64,000 bases of DNA from Setophaga petechia (GCA_024362935.1 JANCRA010000030.1:4056596-4120595); one strand, 5' to 3'; counted from the first letter of the stretch, positions 38,619 through 49,689 are shown. Translations and numbers: made by a program. The notes: generated by a model from the letters alone, not told the origin.

Positions 38619-38980
38619 TGTCGCAGACATCTTTTATGAAAAATCCTTTCCTTAGGATTTTTCCTCCTGAGAAGCTGAGAGGCCTCAGGAACAAAATGTA
38701 AACAATGGTTATCTGCTGCTGTGGAATGCAACAGGTGCATCTTAGATGTTTCTAATTAATGGCCAATCACAGTCCAGCTGGCTCGAACAGACAGTCCAAG
38801 CCAGCTGCTTTTGTTATCATTCCTTCTTTTTCTATTCTTAGCTAGCCTTCTGATGAAACCTTTCCTTCCATTCTTTTAGTGTAGTTTTAATGTAATATAT
38901 ATAATAAAATAAATCAAGCCTTCTGAAACATGGAGTCAGATCCTTGTCTCTTCTCACAGACGCCTGTGAACACCATCACA
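38619..38980 (+). mobile_element. Solo LTR, family B, copy 2
   Basis: A 362-bp copy of the LTR at 13008 and 48005. It starts TGTCGCAGACATC, ends GAACACCATCACA, and has a perfect 6-bp target-site duplication CCTGAG (38613-38618 and 38981-38986). A CCAAT box in GGCCAATCA and an AATAAA signal (38903-38908) are present. It is shorter than its sisters because of small internal deletions after the CAACAGGTGCATC block. There is no internal proviral sequence. Confidence 0.95.
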
Positions 38981-38986
38981 CCTGAG

Positions 38987-40055
38987 GGAGAAAGAACTTA
39001 GAGAAAACACACAAGAAAATCTGAGTTTGTCATCTCCCACCACATGGAGGCCACAGCACAGAGAATTCTCCCCATCCCAATCCATCCCTGGGACACGGTG
39101 TGAGCACATCCAGAGGGACAAAGCCCACTGAGGGGGTGAGTGAGGAGTTTGTGCCTTTGTGCAGCCCTTTGTGATCAGCTGAGAGGGACAAACAGCTGCC
39201 AGCCCCATGGGCACCAACCAGCAGGAGTGCCTTGCTCTTGGCAGAGTGGCTGCGGGCAGGAGATGAGCTCAGCCCAGCCCTCCAACAGGCTCAGGGCAGT
39301 GCCCACACTGAAGGTGTGGATGCTGTGCAGCACAAATTCCGTCCTAGGGGAGTGGCATCTCCTGTAGCAGGAGTAAAAGAAATTTCTGCCTTATCCTAAA
39401 TGTGCCCATTAATTTATCACTGTCAGATAGCTATAAATAATGAGACAAAATGTATAATAAGACAATTCTCTCTGAATTTTTTTGGGATGACACATTTGTT
39501 CCTGCATCAATGGTGGCAATGGATTAAAATTTTTGTGTTAAAAAAATCCCCACGTTTAAAACAAATAAATTACAGTATGTTGTATCAACTTTCTACAAAG
39601 TTGTGCAATTTTTAGAATACCCCAAAACAACTTCTGTGACTTTCATCTGCACATTGGAAGTACCAAACTTCCAGGAAAGCAGCTCATGCCTTCCCACCAG
39701 GCACTGCAATATGCAAGAGAATAAGAAATCTCTTCTCTTCTAGTTCTTGCTGACTTCCTGGCTTAGAGGCACAGGGATTACTAGTGTAATAATTTGTTTG
39801 CAAAGTGTCGTGCATCTGATCTATTAAACTTATTTACAAATCGTTTCAGCAGTTTTATAAACAGGGTATGTAAGGGAGGAAGAGGGAGGAGAAAATCAAC
39901 GAATAATGCTGTCAAAATGCTACAACATCAATGGAATAAATCACCTTTGAAATGCTGCTCCACTCGTTCCACTGTGAGTGGCACAGGCAGAGCCTGGACT
40001 CTCATGGATGCAGGAGGAGCCTTTGGAGGGGGATTGCTGCCTGTGGGGCTGCAGC
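38987..40055. other. Unique-looking noncoding DNA
   Basis: No gene recognised. 39060-39330 is GC-moderate with short frames on both strands; 39395-39620 is AT-rich. Nothing diagnostic. Confidence 0.5.
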
Positions 40056-40636
40056 GTGAGGAGCCAGCAGAAGGCCAATGGCACCCTGGCCTGCATTGGG
40101 AATTGTGTGGCCAGCAGGAGCTGGGAGGTCATTCTGCCCCTGCACTGGGCACTGGTGAGGGCACACCCTGAGTGCTGTGTCCAGTTCTGGGCCCTCTGTT
40201 TGGGAAGGATGTTGAGATGCTCAAACACAAGGCTGGTGAGGGGTTTGTAACACAAACCCTGTGAGGAATGTTTGAAGGAGCTGAGGCTGTTTAGCCTGGA
40301 GAAAAAAAGAGGCTCAGAGGTGCCCTCATTGCTCTCTACACCTTCCTGAAGCGAGGCTGCAGACAGGTGGGGTTGGTCTCTGACAGAACCAGAGGACACA
40401 GTCTCCATCTACATCAGGGAAGGGATAGGTTGGAAATTAGGAAAAAGTTTTTCACTGAAAGAATAACAAAGTACTGGAATACTCTTCCCAAGGAGGTGGT
40501 AGAATCACCATCACTGGATGTGTTTATAAAAAGACTGGACATGGCACTTGGTGCTACAGTCTGGTTGAGGTGTGAGGGCATAGATTGGACTCGATGATCT
40601 TAGAGATCTCATTATTCTGTGATTCTGTGTGATTCT
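40056..40636 (+). mobile_element. CR1 LINE 3' fragment, longest in window
   Basis: About 580 bp follow the CR1 3' region in order: AGGCCAATGGCACCCTGGCC, GTGGCCAGCAGGAGCTGGGAGG, TGGTGAGGGCACACCCTGAG, GAGCTGAGGCTGTTTAGCCTGG, then TTCACTGAAAGAATAACAAA, CCCAAGGAGGTGGTAGAATC and the end GACTCGATGATCTTAGAGATC with ATTCTGTGATTCTGTGTGATTCTG. The terminal 8-bp-type repeats are the usual CR1 tail. It includes the very end of the reverse-transcriptase reading region but is broken by stops and small indels, so it is not active. Confidence 0.95.
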
Positions 40637-41479
40637 GAGCAGCCTGCACAGGGAAAACCCAGCTCCAGGCTTCTTTCCTGGAGGCAGCTCAGGCTCCATC
40701 CTTTTGGGTGTTGTGGGGATAAAACACCTGCTAGCTGGGATTATTACTCACTGGGATTGTGCCTAATGTGCAAGGTGCAGGAAAAGCAGTGGCCAGCACT
40801 TCCCTGTCTGCTCTGCCTGAGGGATAGCAAGGAATGCAATTTGGTGGCTAAATGCACTTCGTTTATCTCCTGCCTTTAGCAAACGAATTTATCACACACA
40901 TTAATATCAGGAGAGGTTAGAGTTCAGGGAATGAAACATTTGTTTTCTTGTGCTCTCTCCATAAATACACTCTGCTGCTTCCGTGGTAGTATTTTCACAA
41001 AGCCAGGAAAGCACCAGACAGTGCAGAGATGGTTCTGGGTGAGCTGGGGGAGAGTTGTGTGCATCTTAAAAAGCTCCACCGCAGACATCTGTGACTCCAA
41101 CTGCATTTCAGCTTCTCTTTTCCCTCCCCTCCCTCTTCTTTTTTTTGTTACTGTCTCATAGTTATTAGTCAGCCAGACATTTTTTATCTCTTGGAAAGAT
41201 ACTTTAACTCATATCCAATGTAATCATCTCCTGGGCTCCTACTTTAGTCCCCACAGGCCTGGAAAAAATGACATTTCTTTTACTGATTAACAAAACAATA
41301 CCAAATGCTAAGAAAAATTACTTTATTCTCAACCTTTCATTAATTCCTACTGTGCCTGCTTGGTTGGAGGAGTTTGTTTCCCAGTTTCAAGCCAAGCTAA
41401 TATTTTTTTTTTTCTTTTCTTTGGCTCATATAATGCAGAGGGTTTGAGCAAATCAATATTTTATTTGTGAGTCCAAAAG
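40637..41479. other. Unique-looking noncoding DNA
   Basis: No gene recognised. It ends at the start of the pentanucleotide array. A T-rich run at 41402-41413 is the only low-complexity element. Confidence 0.5.
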
Positions 41480-41688
41480 GGAGAGGAGAGGAGAGGAGAG
41501 GAGAGGAGAGGAGAGGAGAGGAGAGGAGAGGAGAGGAGAGGAGAGGAGAGGAGAGGAGAGGAGAGGAGAGGAGAGGAGAGGAGAGGAGAGGAGAGGAGAG
41601 GAGAGGAGAGGAGAGGAGAGGAGAGGAGAGGAGAGGAGAGGAGAGGAGAGGAGAGGAGAGGAGAGGAGAGGAGAGGAGAGGAGAGGAG
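41480..41688 (+). repeat. (GGAGA)41 pentanucleotide microsatellite
   Basis: Forty-one uninterrupted GGAGA units (41480-41684) plus a partial unit, with no interruption visible. The + strand is pure purine and the - strand pure pyrimidine. Because five is not a multiple of three, every frame is open and repetitive, giving artificial open frames on both strands; these are not genes. Confidence 0.99.
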
Positions 41689-43177
41689 GAAAAAGGGAAT
41701 AACTTACTGTAGTAAGAAAATCCTTTGCAAAGGTGTGCTGTGAAGGCAGTGTGATCTAAAAGACACACCCCCTGCTCTCCTGGCCACCTCAGTGTCTCTT
41801 CTGCTTTCCCCAGGAGCAGGGCCAGCAGCTCCACAATTATTGAGTAGTTGGGCACTGCAGCTCTGTCTCATCCATAGCAGGGACTGAGCTAGGAATAATC
41901 CCCCTCATTCTCCACCTCTCCTCCCCTTAGGAGATCTCCATTCTCCAAATACTCTCCTGCTTTGGAATTCCTGCTGAAAATTCTGTCAGCGAGCGGTCAA
42001 GGCTTAAAATTTCATTACTAGATTTGGGAGAAGAAAAGGTAAATATTTATTTCTGGCTTTTGAATAGTGATAGGAAAGTAATGACAGTGACAGAAAACCC
42101 TGTCAGGTACCTTTATTATCAACATAAGCCCCTAAAAAGGAAAGTTGGCTCAGGAAATCAGTGTGGCTTGGCACCACTCAGCTTTCCTGTTAGGCTGGAA
42201 GTCAAAATATTTTAAACTTTTAACACAAAAAAAATAAAAAGCAACCTTCCAGAGTTTCACATGGAAAAAGATTAAACCATTAAGCGAGATTAAAATGTCT
42301 TGAATGTCTCCTCAGGACTTTATCAGCTCACCAGTGTATGTTACAGTGTAATGAAAAACTACAACATGGAAATGGAAAGTTCGGCGCTATTGAAACAGAT
42401 CCTAAAAGCAGAAGCAAAAAATTCCCTCAGACCTTTTCAGGAGGACTTGTTTTGACACAGTGTTGTCAAAATCATGGATCAAACTGATACATAGGAGTGT
42501 TGTTGAAAGGAAACTCAGTGCTGGAAATGACAAGGAAGTTGTAGCAAGTGTGATTTGGAGAATAGAAATTGGGTTCTGGTCCCCCCTGAGTGACTCTGTG
42601 GACTTGAAGATTTTCCTCTCTGACTTTTGTGCTCTCTCAGAAGTTAAAACTGGAGCAAAGATTTTCTTTTTCTTGTGTCTAATCAACGTCTACCTGCTGT
42701 GGCAGCAATTCAGCTTCCTCAGGACATAAAATCATATAATAAGCCATAATTTTATACAGTTAATCAGATGCAGTCCCTCAAGAGGTATCCAGACCTGGGG
42801 TGGTCAAAAAGGAATATTTTCTCTCATTCATTCTTTAAATCACCATCTTACTTCTGGTGGATTGTGCCTCTGCAAAAATACAGACCTTCTGCTCATAAAT
42901 ACTCCTTTTCCTCAATAGAATTCAGTTCTTGTCTTTCCAAATCTTGCCATTATCCATGGTCAGTTTAAGCCAATTATTGTAAAATATCTGCCTGCTGGGA
43001 CTGAAGTGCAAGCAGGAGTCACCTGAACATCCACTAAAAATGACCTCAGGTGGAAAAGGAACAGCTTGGACCCACCTCCCTCCCTGTCCACAGCTGGACA
43101 TGGCCATCACCACAGCTGGGCCTCCTGCAGAAAAATACTTCCCTCCACAAGTCCTGGCACAGGAGTTTAAGTTCCTT
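41689..43177. other. Unique-looking noncoding DNA
   Basis: No gene or repeat recognised. Open frames up to 94 codons show no known motif. Confidence 0.5.
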
Positions 43178-43665
43178 TAACTTTACAATTAAAACCTGAA
43201 TTTTGATAATATAGGTTTTATACTTTTTATATTTTAATATTTCTATATTATCAAAACCCTATTTTGATAATATAGGTTATATAAATTATAAAACCTATAT
43301 TATCAAAAATATTAAATTATATAAAATAGATTTATATATATATGTATGCATGCATTTATAAATTATAAAACCTATATTATCAATTGCAAAAAACTTTGCA
43401 ATTAAAACCTGAATTTTGATAATATAGGTTTTATATTTTTAATATTTTAACATTTTAATATTATCAAAACCCTATTTTGATAATACAGGTTTTATAAATT
43501 ATAAAACCTATATTAGCAAAAATATTAAATTATATAAAAATATTATATATATATGTATAAATTATAAAACCTATATTATCAAAAATATTAAATTATATAT
43601 ATATAATGTATATATATGTATAAATTATATATGTATAAATTATAAAACCTATATTATCAATGCAA
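43178..43665. repeat. AT-rich foldback cluster with repeated hairpin arms
   Basis: A core arm TTTTGATAATATAGGTTTTA and its reverse complement occur repeatedly. Forward arms begin near 43201, 43263, 43416 and 43476. Reverse arms (TATAAAACCTATATTATC) lie near 43288, 43359, 43499, 43563 and 43642. Two near-perfect inverted pairs are centred at about 43286 and 43498, each with arms of about 22 bp and a short spacer. The lead-in CAATTAAAACCTGAATTTTG appears twice, about 212 bp apart, showing that the module was duplicated. There is no transposase frame. It could be a small non-autonomous DNA transposon or a microsatellite-driven palindrome. Confidence 0.85.
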
Positions 43666-44565
43666 AGTCTTGTGTAGCTTCTCTTAGTGGCCAGAACTGC
43701 CCATGGCAGAGACCCATAAAAGCTGCCCAAAGCTGCTGTGTCCTTTACCAGTGGATTTCTCAGTGGATGATCAATGTGGAAAGGCCCACACAAATAATGA
43801 CCCACAAATTAAATGGCTCAGTAAATAAAAAATGGACTTATCAAGGACACAATAACCATAGTTGTGAGCCAGATCCTTCAGAGCAAGGAAAAGATTGGCA
43901 CTGATGTGCCACATGCTTCATTTGTTTCTTCATTTGCAGAGGGAGCCATAAGGTTTAGGGAGGAATGACATTTATATTAAGGGAAAGAAAAAGGAAAAAA
44001 AGAGTCAAGGCTTCTAAGCAACACAGCAAATAATATTGCCAACCTTCAGCAGTGAAAAATGGAGAATCTATCATCCAAGAATTCTGGGATAAATAGTCAT
44101 GGGAATGGGTTTTGTGGTTACTTCATAGAGTTTTTGTTTTAAAATAATATTTTTTCCTCTGGATTTTGAGACTGTACAGGGTACTCATTTTGTATAACCA
44201 GGCTGTTATACACCCACCTAAAAGGCTGAGTAAATTCTGATTTCTTTTACAAATTTTTCCCCCTCTTTCCTTTTTCCTGAAGCTGTAGCTCTTAGGAAAG
44301 CCCCAAACTGCCAAACTCGTTGTAAAAATGCAAAAAACACATGTCCTGGCATGTGTCTCATCAGTTTTCTCACAGACAGCAGCTGCCTCTGCAGACATCA
44401 GACCTGAGATGCAAAGGTGACAGGGAGGAACAGCACAGTGCTGCTGTCACCTCAGCCCTGCCCTCTGCACCTGGAGCCCCTCTCTGCTCACCACAATGTG
44501 CCAAGGAGGGAGGGAATTATCCCAAAGCAGGGAGCACTGCTTGGACAGCATCAGTGTTGTCCAAG
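43666..44565. other. Unique-looking noncoding DNA
   Basis: No gene or repeat recognised between the AT foldback cluster and the second family-A LTR. Confidence 0.5.
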
Positions 44566-44996
44566 TGATGCTTTGAGTTTTCAGCTTTTATATTTTTTAA
44601 ATCCTGCGCTGCATTAGTGCATAGTGTATAAAGTGTAAGCTTCTGTCTTCACATTTTGGTCAGACAAAACAATTCCTCTAGGCCTGGAACTCAAGGACAC
44701 CCTACAACCTCCAGCCTAGAAAAGTATAAATGGAAGTGAATTGGAGGGGGAGCAAAAGGAGCAAACTGGGGGTGTATTGCTCCATTACCTGAAGCTGTAA
44801 TTGGAGAATTAACCCCTGATATGCAAATAGGCCAAACTTATATCTGTATGAAAAACTTGTGACCATTGTCCAGCTTGGGTGCAGCCCCTGGAGGCTCTGA
44901 CTGCCCAAGATGTATCTATTGAAGGCCTTTAATAAATGCCTACTTTTATTCTCTTAATCTTGTCTAGCCTCTGTTCCAGGTAGCCTCTCCAAGGCA
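44566..44996 (+). mobile_element. Solo LTR, family A, copy 2
   Basis: A 431-bp sister of the element at 10419-10850 on the same strand. It starts TGAT, ends CTCTCCAAGGCA, and shares ATGCAAAT (44821-44828), CTGTATGAAAAACTTGTGACC, ATTGAAGGCCTTTAATAAA (AATAAA at 44931-44936) and CTTAATCTTGTCTAGCCTCTG. No clear target-site duplication and no proviral interior are visible. The near-equal length and constant ends support the LTR reading. Confidence 0.68.
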
Positions 44997-45409
44997 TCAC
45001 CAGCATGGAGGTTCCAGCACTAATCCTGCATGTTTCCAGTTTGGGAATGCTGTGCAGGCTGCTGAGGATGCTTGGCACCCAGATCTCACCATCCACAGCC
45101 ACACCAGGAGTGGGATGGAGGGAGGGCCTGCACATGTCCCAGGGTCGTGTGTCCTGGTCACTGGGTGCTGGGCCTCCTCTGAACACATGTTCTCCCCCTC
45201 TCATTTCCAAAGGGTGTTATTTCACTGCTGCCTTCCAGATAATGTAACTGAATCATTCAATTGAGCATAAAATAGAAATTTGGCTTCTTATCTGCTGGGA
45301 AACCAGCTTTACTATTTTCTTTCTGCAAAATACATTTTTCACTATCTTATCTTCTAATAAACAATCCCAGCTTTGCAGGCTGCAGAAATGTTCTGAACGC
45401 ATTTAAGAG
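44997..45409. other. Unique-looking noncoding DNA
   Basis: No gene or repeat recognised. Confidence 0.5.
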
Positions 45410-45475
45410 ACATTTTCTCCCCCTCCCTCTCCTCCCCTCTCCTTTTCCCCTTATCCCCCCTTCCCAGCCTTTAAA
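45410..45475 (+). repeat. Pyrimidine-rich tract
   Basis: Mostly C and T over about 60 bp, with runs such as CCCCCTCCCTCTCCTCCCC. Low-complexity; could be a polypyrimidine control element but nothing else supports that. Confidence 0.7.
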
Positions 45476-45699
45476 ACATCTGTTTTAAAGACATATTTTT
45501 AAAAGGGACCCAATTTGTATTCCATCTTCCTTTGGTGAGGGTATATATTTTTCATAAGCCCATCCTTTGCTTTTGAGGCCTCTCTCCCTTGGTTTCATTT
45601 TCATTCCCGTCTCCCTTTTTTCCCCTGTGCAGAACTGAGACACCAAATCACCCCCCCACCCCAACATCCCAAATATTTTCTCTTGTTTTGGGAAAAAGG

Positions 45700-45990
45700 C
45701 AATTCAGGCTTAAAAAGTGCCCTCCCTTCCCCTGGGCTGCCACACGGGGCTCGCCTATCGGAAACCGAACGTGTCAGGGAAAGGTCAGCTATGAATTTTT
45801 AAAGCTTTCTATCTCGCTCAGGCTGACATCAAAAGCATTAACAAGTGGCACTAAATCAGGGAGCGAGGGGGAATTAGAATATGCAACAGGCCCAGCGACA
45901 CAGGCAGATTATTCAGAGGCTCCTCTCAGGAGGGGAGAGGGAGCTGCACCAAAAGTCGGTGTCAAGACGCTGATTTCTTGCTCGTCTGCC
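45700..45990. promoter_or_regulatory. CpG-containing candidate regulatory segment
   Basis: An island of CpG-bearing sequence (GGGGCTCGCCTATCGG, AAACCGAACGTGTC, GGGAGCGAGGGGG, CCAGCGACAC, AAGTCGGTGTCAAGACGC) in a CpG-poor setting, followed on the left by a pyrimidine tract. It has short motifs such as GACATCAAAAGCATTAACA and GATTATTCA. No open frame of note. The reading as conserved or regulatory DNA is inference. Confidence 0.25.
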
Positions 45991-47344
45991 CTCCTCCTTG
46001 GGCAATCTCACCAGTGAGCTGCCTCCTGCAAGGGATCTGGAAAAACAGGACAGGGAGTGGGAGTGTAGGAGATGCACGGTGCCCTGATGTCACTGCTGCA
46101 AAAGGAAAGCTGGGCTGGGGGTGATTTAATGATCTCCCCCTTGTGCATGGGGCCATGGTCATCTCCTCACATCTCCTGGGTATCCATCCTCTGGGTTAAA
46201 GCCTTGATGGCTCAAAAAAAGGGAGTTTCTTCTTTCTAGACCAAATTAAGAAGGGCAGAGGAAGAAAAACCAGTGTAACTCCTGCAGAAATGGGCAAATT
46301 GTAGGAGAGCTGAAGTCCCAGACCTGGATTGTTGGGGTCGCACACACTCTGAGGACCTTCCCCAGCAATCTCCTCTGTGGACATTCCCCTTCCTTGCCAT
46401 TGCCTTTTCCTCATGTTCAACAGCTGGCTATGTCCCCAGACAGATTTGTTTTGAGAAGCAGATACCCAGATTTGCTGTAGAAAGGAACCACAGCAGCAGC
46501 CCCATACCAGGGATGTGTCACTTTGCTGCTTTCTTGGCAGGCTGGGGCTCAGCCCTCTTTGGTTTTTTTTTTATCTTTTCCAGTAAAAAAGTGCTGCATC
46601 CCAAGGTTGGAGTGCACAGCATCCCCTGCAACAGCAGAACATGGGCACAGTTCAGGAGGTGATTTATTATTCATTGACCATTTAACAATTTGGCAGCTGG
46701 GAGCAGAACTTTTGCCTATCAGGACTCCTGCATGCAGAGCAGCCATTTGTACAGCATGGGCATGTTGTGGTGGAAACAAAGGATGTTCCCACTGAAAGGA
46801 AAAGTCAAGTTTAAAAAACCTCTGGCTCAGGAAGCCTGCCTTGGCCTCTCTGTAAATCTTTAAATTGGAGTGCAGGGATTTTCAGGAACATCATCTGGGA
46901 AAATTTACATTAAATGTGTGTCATATCTGGTCTGAAATCTTCTGTCCCCGTGCTGTGACAGCCTCATATGGTTCTGGTTTTCCATTAGCCACTGCCAGCT
47001 TGGGGAACTCCCAGCTGGTCCTGCTGAGCCTGAGAAGAGCTGCCACCAACTGCAAAGGGACAAATTGTGGGCCTTCAGCAGCCCATCTTTGACACCTTCC
47101 CACCATTTCACCCCCTGTCCCTTTTCAAATTCCGCTCTATTCTTGACTGGCTCTTTTCAGGCTGTTTCTTGATTTTAAGAATGAAACGATTGGAAATGGA
47201 AGACTTGTCATTTAAATTTAAAATATTTCATGGAAATGTGTTTATTTTTAACAGAATGCATGTTTGTCACTGTTCCCCAATGTGTGACCACTTACTTTCA
47301 GCCTTTCATTTCTTGTCATATTTATAGCACAGAGACTATGAGCT
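45991..47344. other. Unique-looking noncoding DNA
   Basis: No gene recognised. Frames of 60-90 codons have no motif I know. Nothing else stands out. Confidence 0.5.
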
Positions 47345-47412
47345 TCCTGCCCACAGCAGTAACTGGATGACCTTTAAGGTCCCTTCCAACCCAAACCATT
47401 CTATGATTCTAA
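47345..47412 (+). mobile_element. CR1 LINE 3' terminus only
   Basis: Only the last part of CR1 is present: GATGACCTTTAAGGTCCCTT, CCAACCCAAACCATTCTATG and ATTCT. The sequence to the left (ATAGCACAGAGACTATGAGC) does not look like CR1, so this is an extreme 5' truncation. Confidence 0.88.
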
Positions 47413-47906
47413 TATTAATTATGTCATGCTTTTATCTAAAATGTCTAAAATAACCAATGTATTTATTTCATGTTGCATTGAGAAGTTTTAAAAGTATTAG
47501 ATTATGTCCTTCTTTCTGAGACAACTGTGTAAGATGGAGGGGGAAGGCATTTTCCATTGGGGAGGAAGGCCACATCTCCATTTGGTTAAAAAATGCCAAG
47601 ATAGTGACTTCTTTTTCCCATTCTGGATGGAAACAAATCCCAACGTGTCACAGTTGAACAGAAATTCTGTTTTCCAAACAGTTTCCATTTCCATCTGTCC
47701 ATAGTGAATCACTGTCCATCCATCCACACAATCTTTCAGCCTTATTTTTCATCCAGTTTTTTCTCTGTGTTTACATCCCTCCATCTGGCTGCCCGTATGC
47801 TCCTGGATATCTCCATTTACCCTTCCATGGAGCTCATTTTCCATCAGCAGAACTTTCACCAAAGACTTGGAGACCAATCATGCTCATTTCTGAGCTCAAA
47901 CATGAG
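47413..47906. other. Unique-looking noncoding DNA
   Basis: No gene or repeat recognised. Confidence 0.5.
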
Positions 47907-48004
47907 GCAGCAGAGAGAAGTTCTTGACAAAAAATTTTGCATCTCAGACTGAAGAATTGTGGGAGTGATGAAGAAAAAATAGGTCCTGAACTTCAGAGCC
48001 GCCT
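47907..48004 (+). repeat. 98-bp direct repeat, left of LTR
   Basis: Starts GCAGCAGAGAGAAGTTCTTG and ends at the base immediately before the LTR. It matches 48386-48483 over its whole 98-bp length with 7 mismatches that I can count and no gap. Five mismatches are A here and G in the right copy. Confidence 0.97.
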
Positions 48005-48385
48005 TGTCACAGACATCTTTTATGAAAAATCCTTTCCTTAGGATTTTTTCTCCTGAGAAGCTGAGAGGTCTCAGGAACAAAATGTAAACAATGGTTATCT
48101 GCTGCTGTGGAATGCAACAGGTGCAATCTGGGATTGGCCCATGTTGGTTATTTCTAATTAATGGCCAATCACAGTCAGCTGGCTCAGAGAGCCGAGCCAC
48201 AAATCTTTGTTATCATTCTTGCCTATTCTATTCTTAGCCAGCCTTCTGATGAAATCCTTTCTTCTATTCTTTTAGTATAGTTTGAATATAATATATATCA
48301 TAAAATAATAAATCAGCGTTCTGAAACATGGAGTCAGATCCTCCTCTTTTCCCCAATCTGAAAAACCCCTGTGAACACCATCACA
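48005..48385 (+). mobile_element. Solo LTR, family B, copy 3
   Basis: A 381-bp copy of the LTR at 13008 and 38619. It starts TGTCACAGACATC and ends GAACACCATCACA, with the CCAAT box in GGCCAATCA and an AATAAA signal (48307-48312). Unlike its sisters it lacks a 6-bp target-site duplication (CCGCCT on the left, GCAGCA on the right). Instead 98-bp direct repeats abut both of its ends exactly. There is no proviral interior. Confidence 0.95.
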
Positions 48386-48483
48386 GCAGCAGAGAGAAGT
48401 TCTTGACAAAAGGTTTTGCGTCTCAGACTGAAGAATTGTGGGAGTGATGAAGAAAAAGTAGGTCCTGAACTTCAGGGATGCCT
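48386..48483 (+). repeat. 98-bp direct repeat, right of LTR
   Basis: Begins at the base immediately after the LTR's terminal CA and ends GGGATGCCT. It pairs with 47907-48004 (91 of 98 positions equal). The sequence beyond (AATATTAG) is not repeated on the left, so the duplicated segment is exactly the LTR flank. Confidence 0.97.
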
Positions 48484-49689
48484 AATATTAGTTTAAGGAG
48501 CAGGAGAAGGTATTTAAGAATGAAGAATTACGTGGGTATGATTTGTGCCTATTGGAAGTCCCACAGTGTTTCTTGGTGCTGAGGGATCCTGTGTGTTTAT
48601 CCCCCAGTTTCTCTGGGCTCTCACACTGCTTTGGCAGGGGCCCTAACTTCTAGCTGAGCGTGGCCATAAAGCCATGAGAGTGCCCCATGTTGTTCCATGT
48701 TTAAAATCCAGGTCAGATGGCTGCCATGGCCCATAAAGCCTCCATAAACCTGGGCAATGAGCTGTGGCAAAGGCAGGGGCTCATTCCTGCCTGGCTCCAG
48801 GCCAGCCCTGAGCTGCCAGCCACTGCAGGATCTGTGCCCTGGCACCTCCAAATCCCCAAATCTCCACCCCAGGGATGTGCTCTGTCCTGGGCTTCTCTCC
48901 TTGCTGGAGAGGTTTCCCAAAGTTTCTACTTCACACCTGTCTGCAAAGGAATAACTGTAATAATAGGGGTGGGCTACGAGATCCAGCAAGTCTTCTTTGA
49001 GTCATGCCCAAAAAAAGCCTAGAAATGGTTCCTACCAGTGCCCAGCCAGTTCAGAGGATGCAAAAGTCCCTGATCCATGGATCAGGCCCTTTGCTGATCT
49101 CATCCCTTATCCATATGATATCATATGGCAGCTCCTGTGAAGCATTTCCATTTCTCTTTGGACGGGATGAAAACTCGGAATTCAGAGCACTGGGATGTAT
49201 TTCATTGCACAACACTCAGTGCCCTGTTGTCATCTAGAGAGGAGCTCACTAATGTGAGAAAAAGGACCAGGATAATCAAAGATCCTGATGGATTTAGGAT
49301 TTTGAATAGCAATGAGATAATATCTAACTGCATCAAACTTCTGTCAATAAACCAATCTGGAAGAATAACACCCAATTAAATCTGCACAGAAAAGAAGTCC
49401 TTACACAAAATACCATTTTTTCCCCAAATTCCACTTATTTTAGCCTCATTTTTTCTTTGCATTTTCATGTTACAGAGGCTGAAGTATGTGGATCCTTCTA
49501 GTTCTTACTCACTTGCTAAAGATCTCTTTATTGCCACAGCAACACTTTTTATTTACTTAATATTGAAAAAGTCATGTCTGTATTTGTCAGCTAACCAAAT
49601 TAACTTCAAGCAAAATATGATTTTACATCTCAAAACAGGGAAAACTAGGGGGAAAAATGTCAAGTGCTTAGAAAGCAAAAAGGATCTAT
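48484..49689. other. Unique-looking noncoding DNA
   Basis: No gene recognised. A 122-codon minus-strand frame (48621-48989) and a 101-codon + frame cover the same moderately GC-rich patch; neither resembles a known protein. A short inverted run CCATGGATC/GATCCATGG lies at 49074-49084. Confidence 0.5.

Noticed and set aside
41397..41855. 152-codon minus-strand frame and 81-codon + frame with repetitive Ser/Leu/Pro or Arg/Glu/Gly
   Set aside because: Both are produced by the (GGAGA)n microsatellite, in which no stop can occur.
43178..43665. CRISPR-like direct repeats
   Set aside because: The repeated arms are A/T-only inverted pairs with irregular spacing and no unique spacers of constant length; the window is vertebrate-like nuclear DNA.
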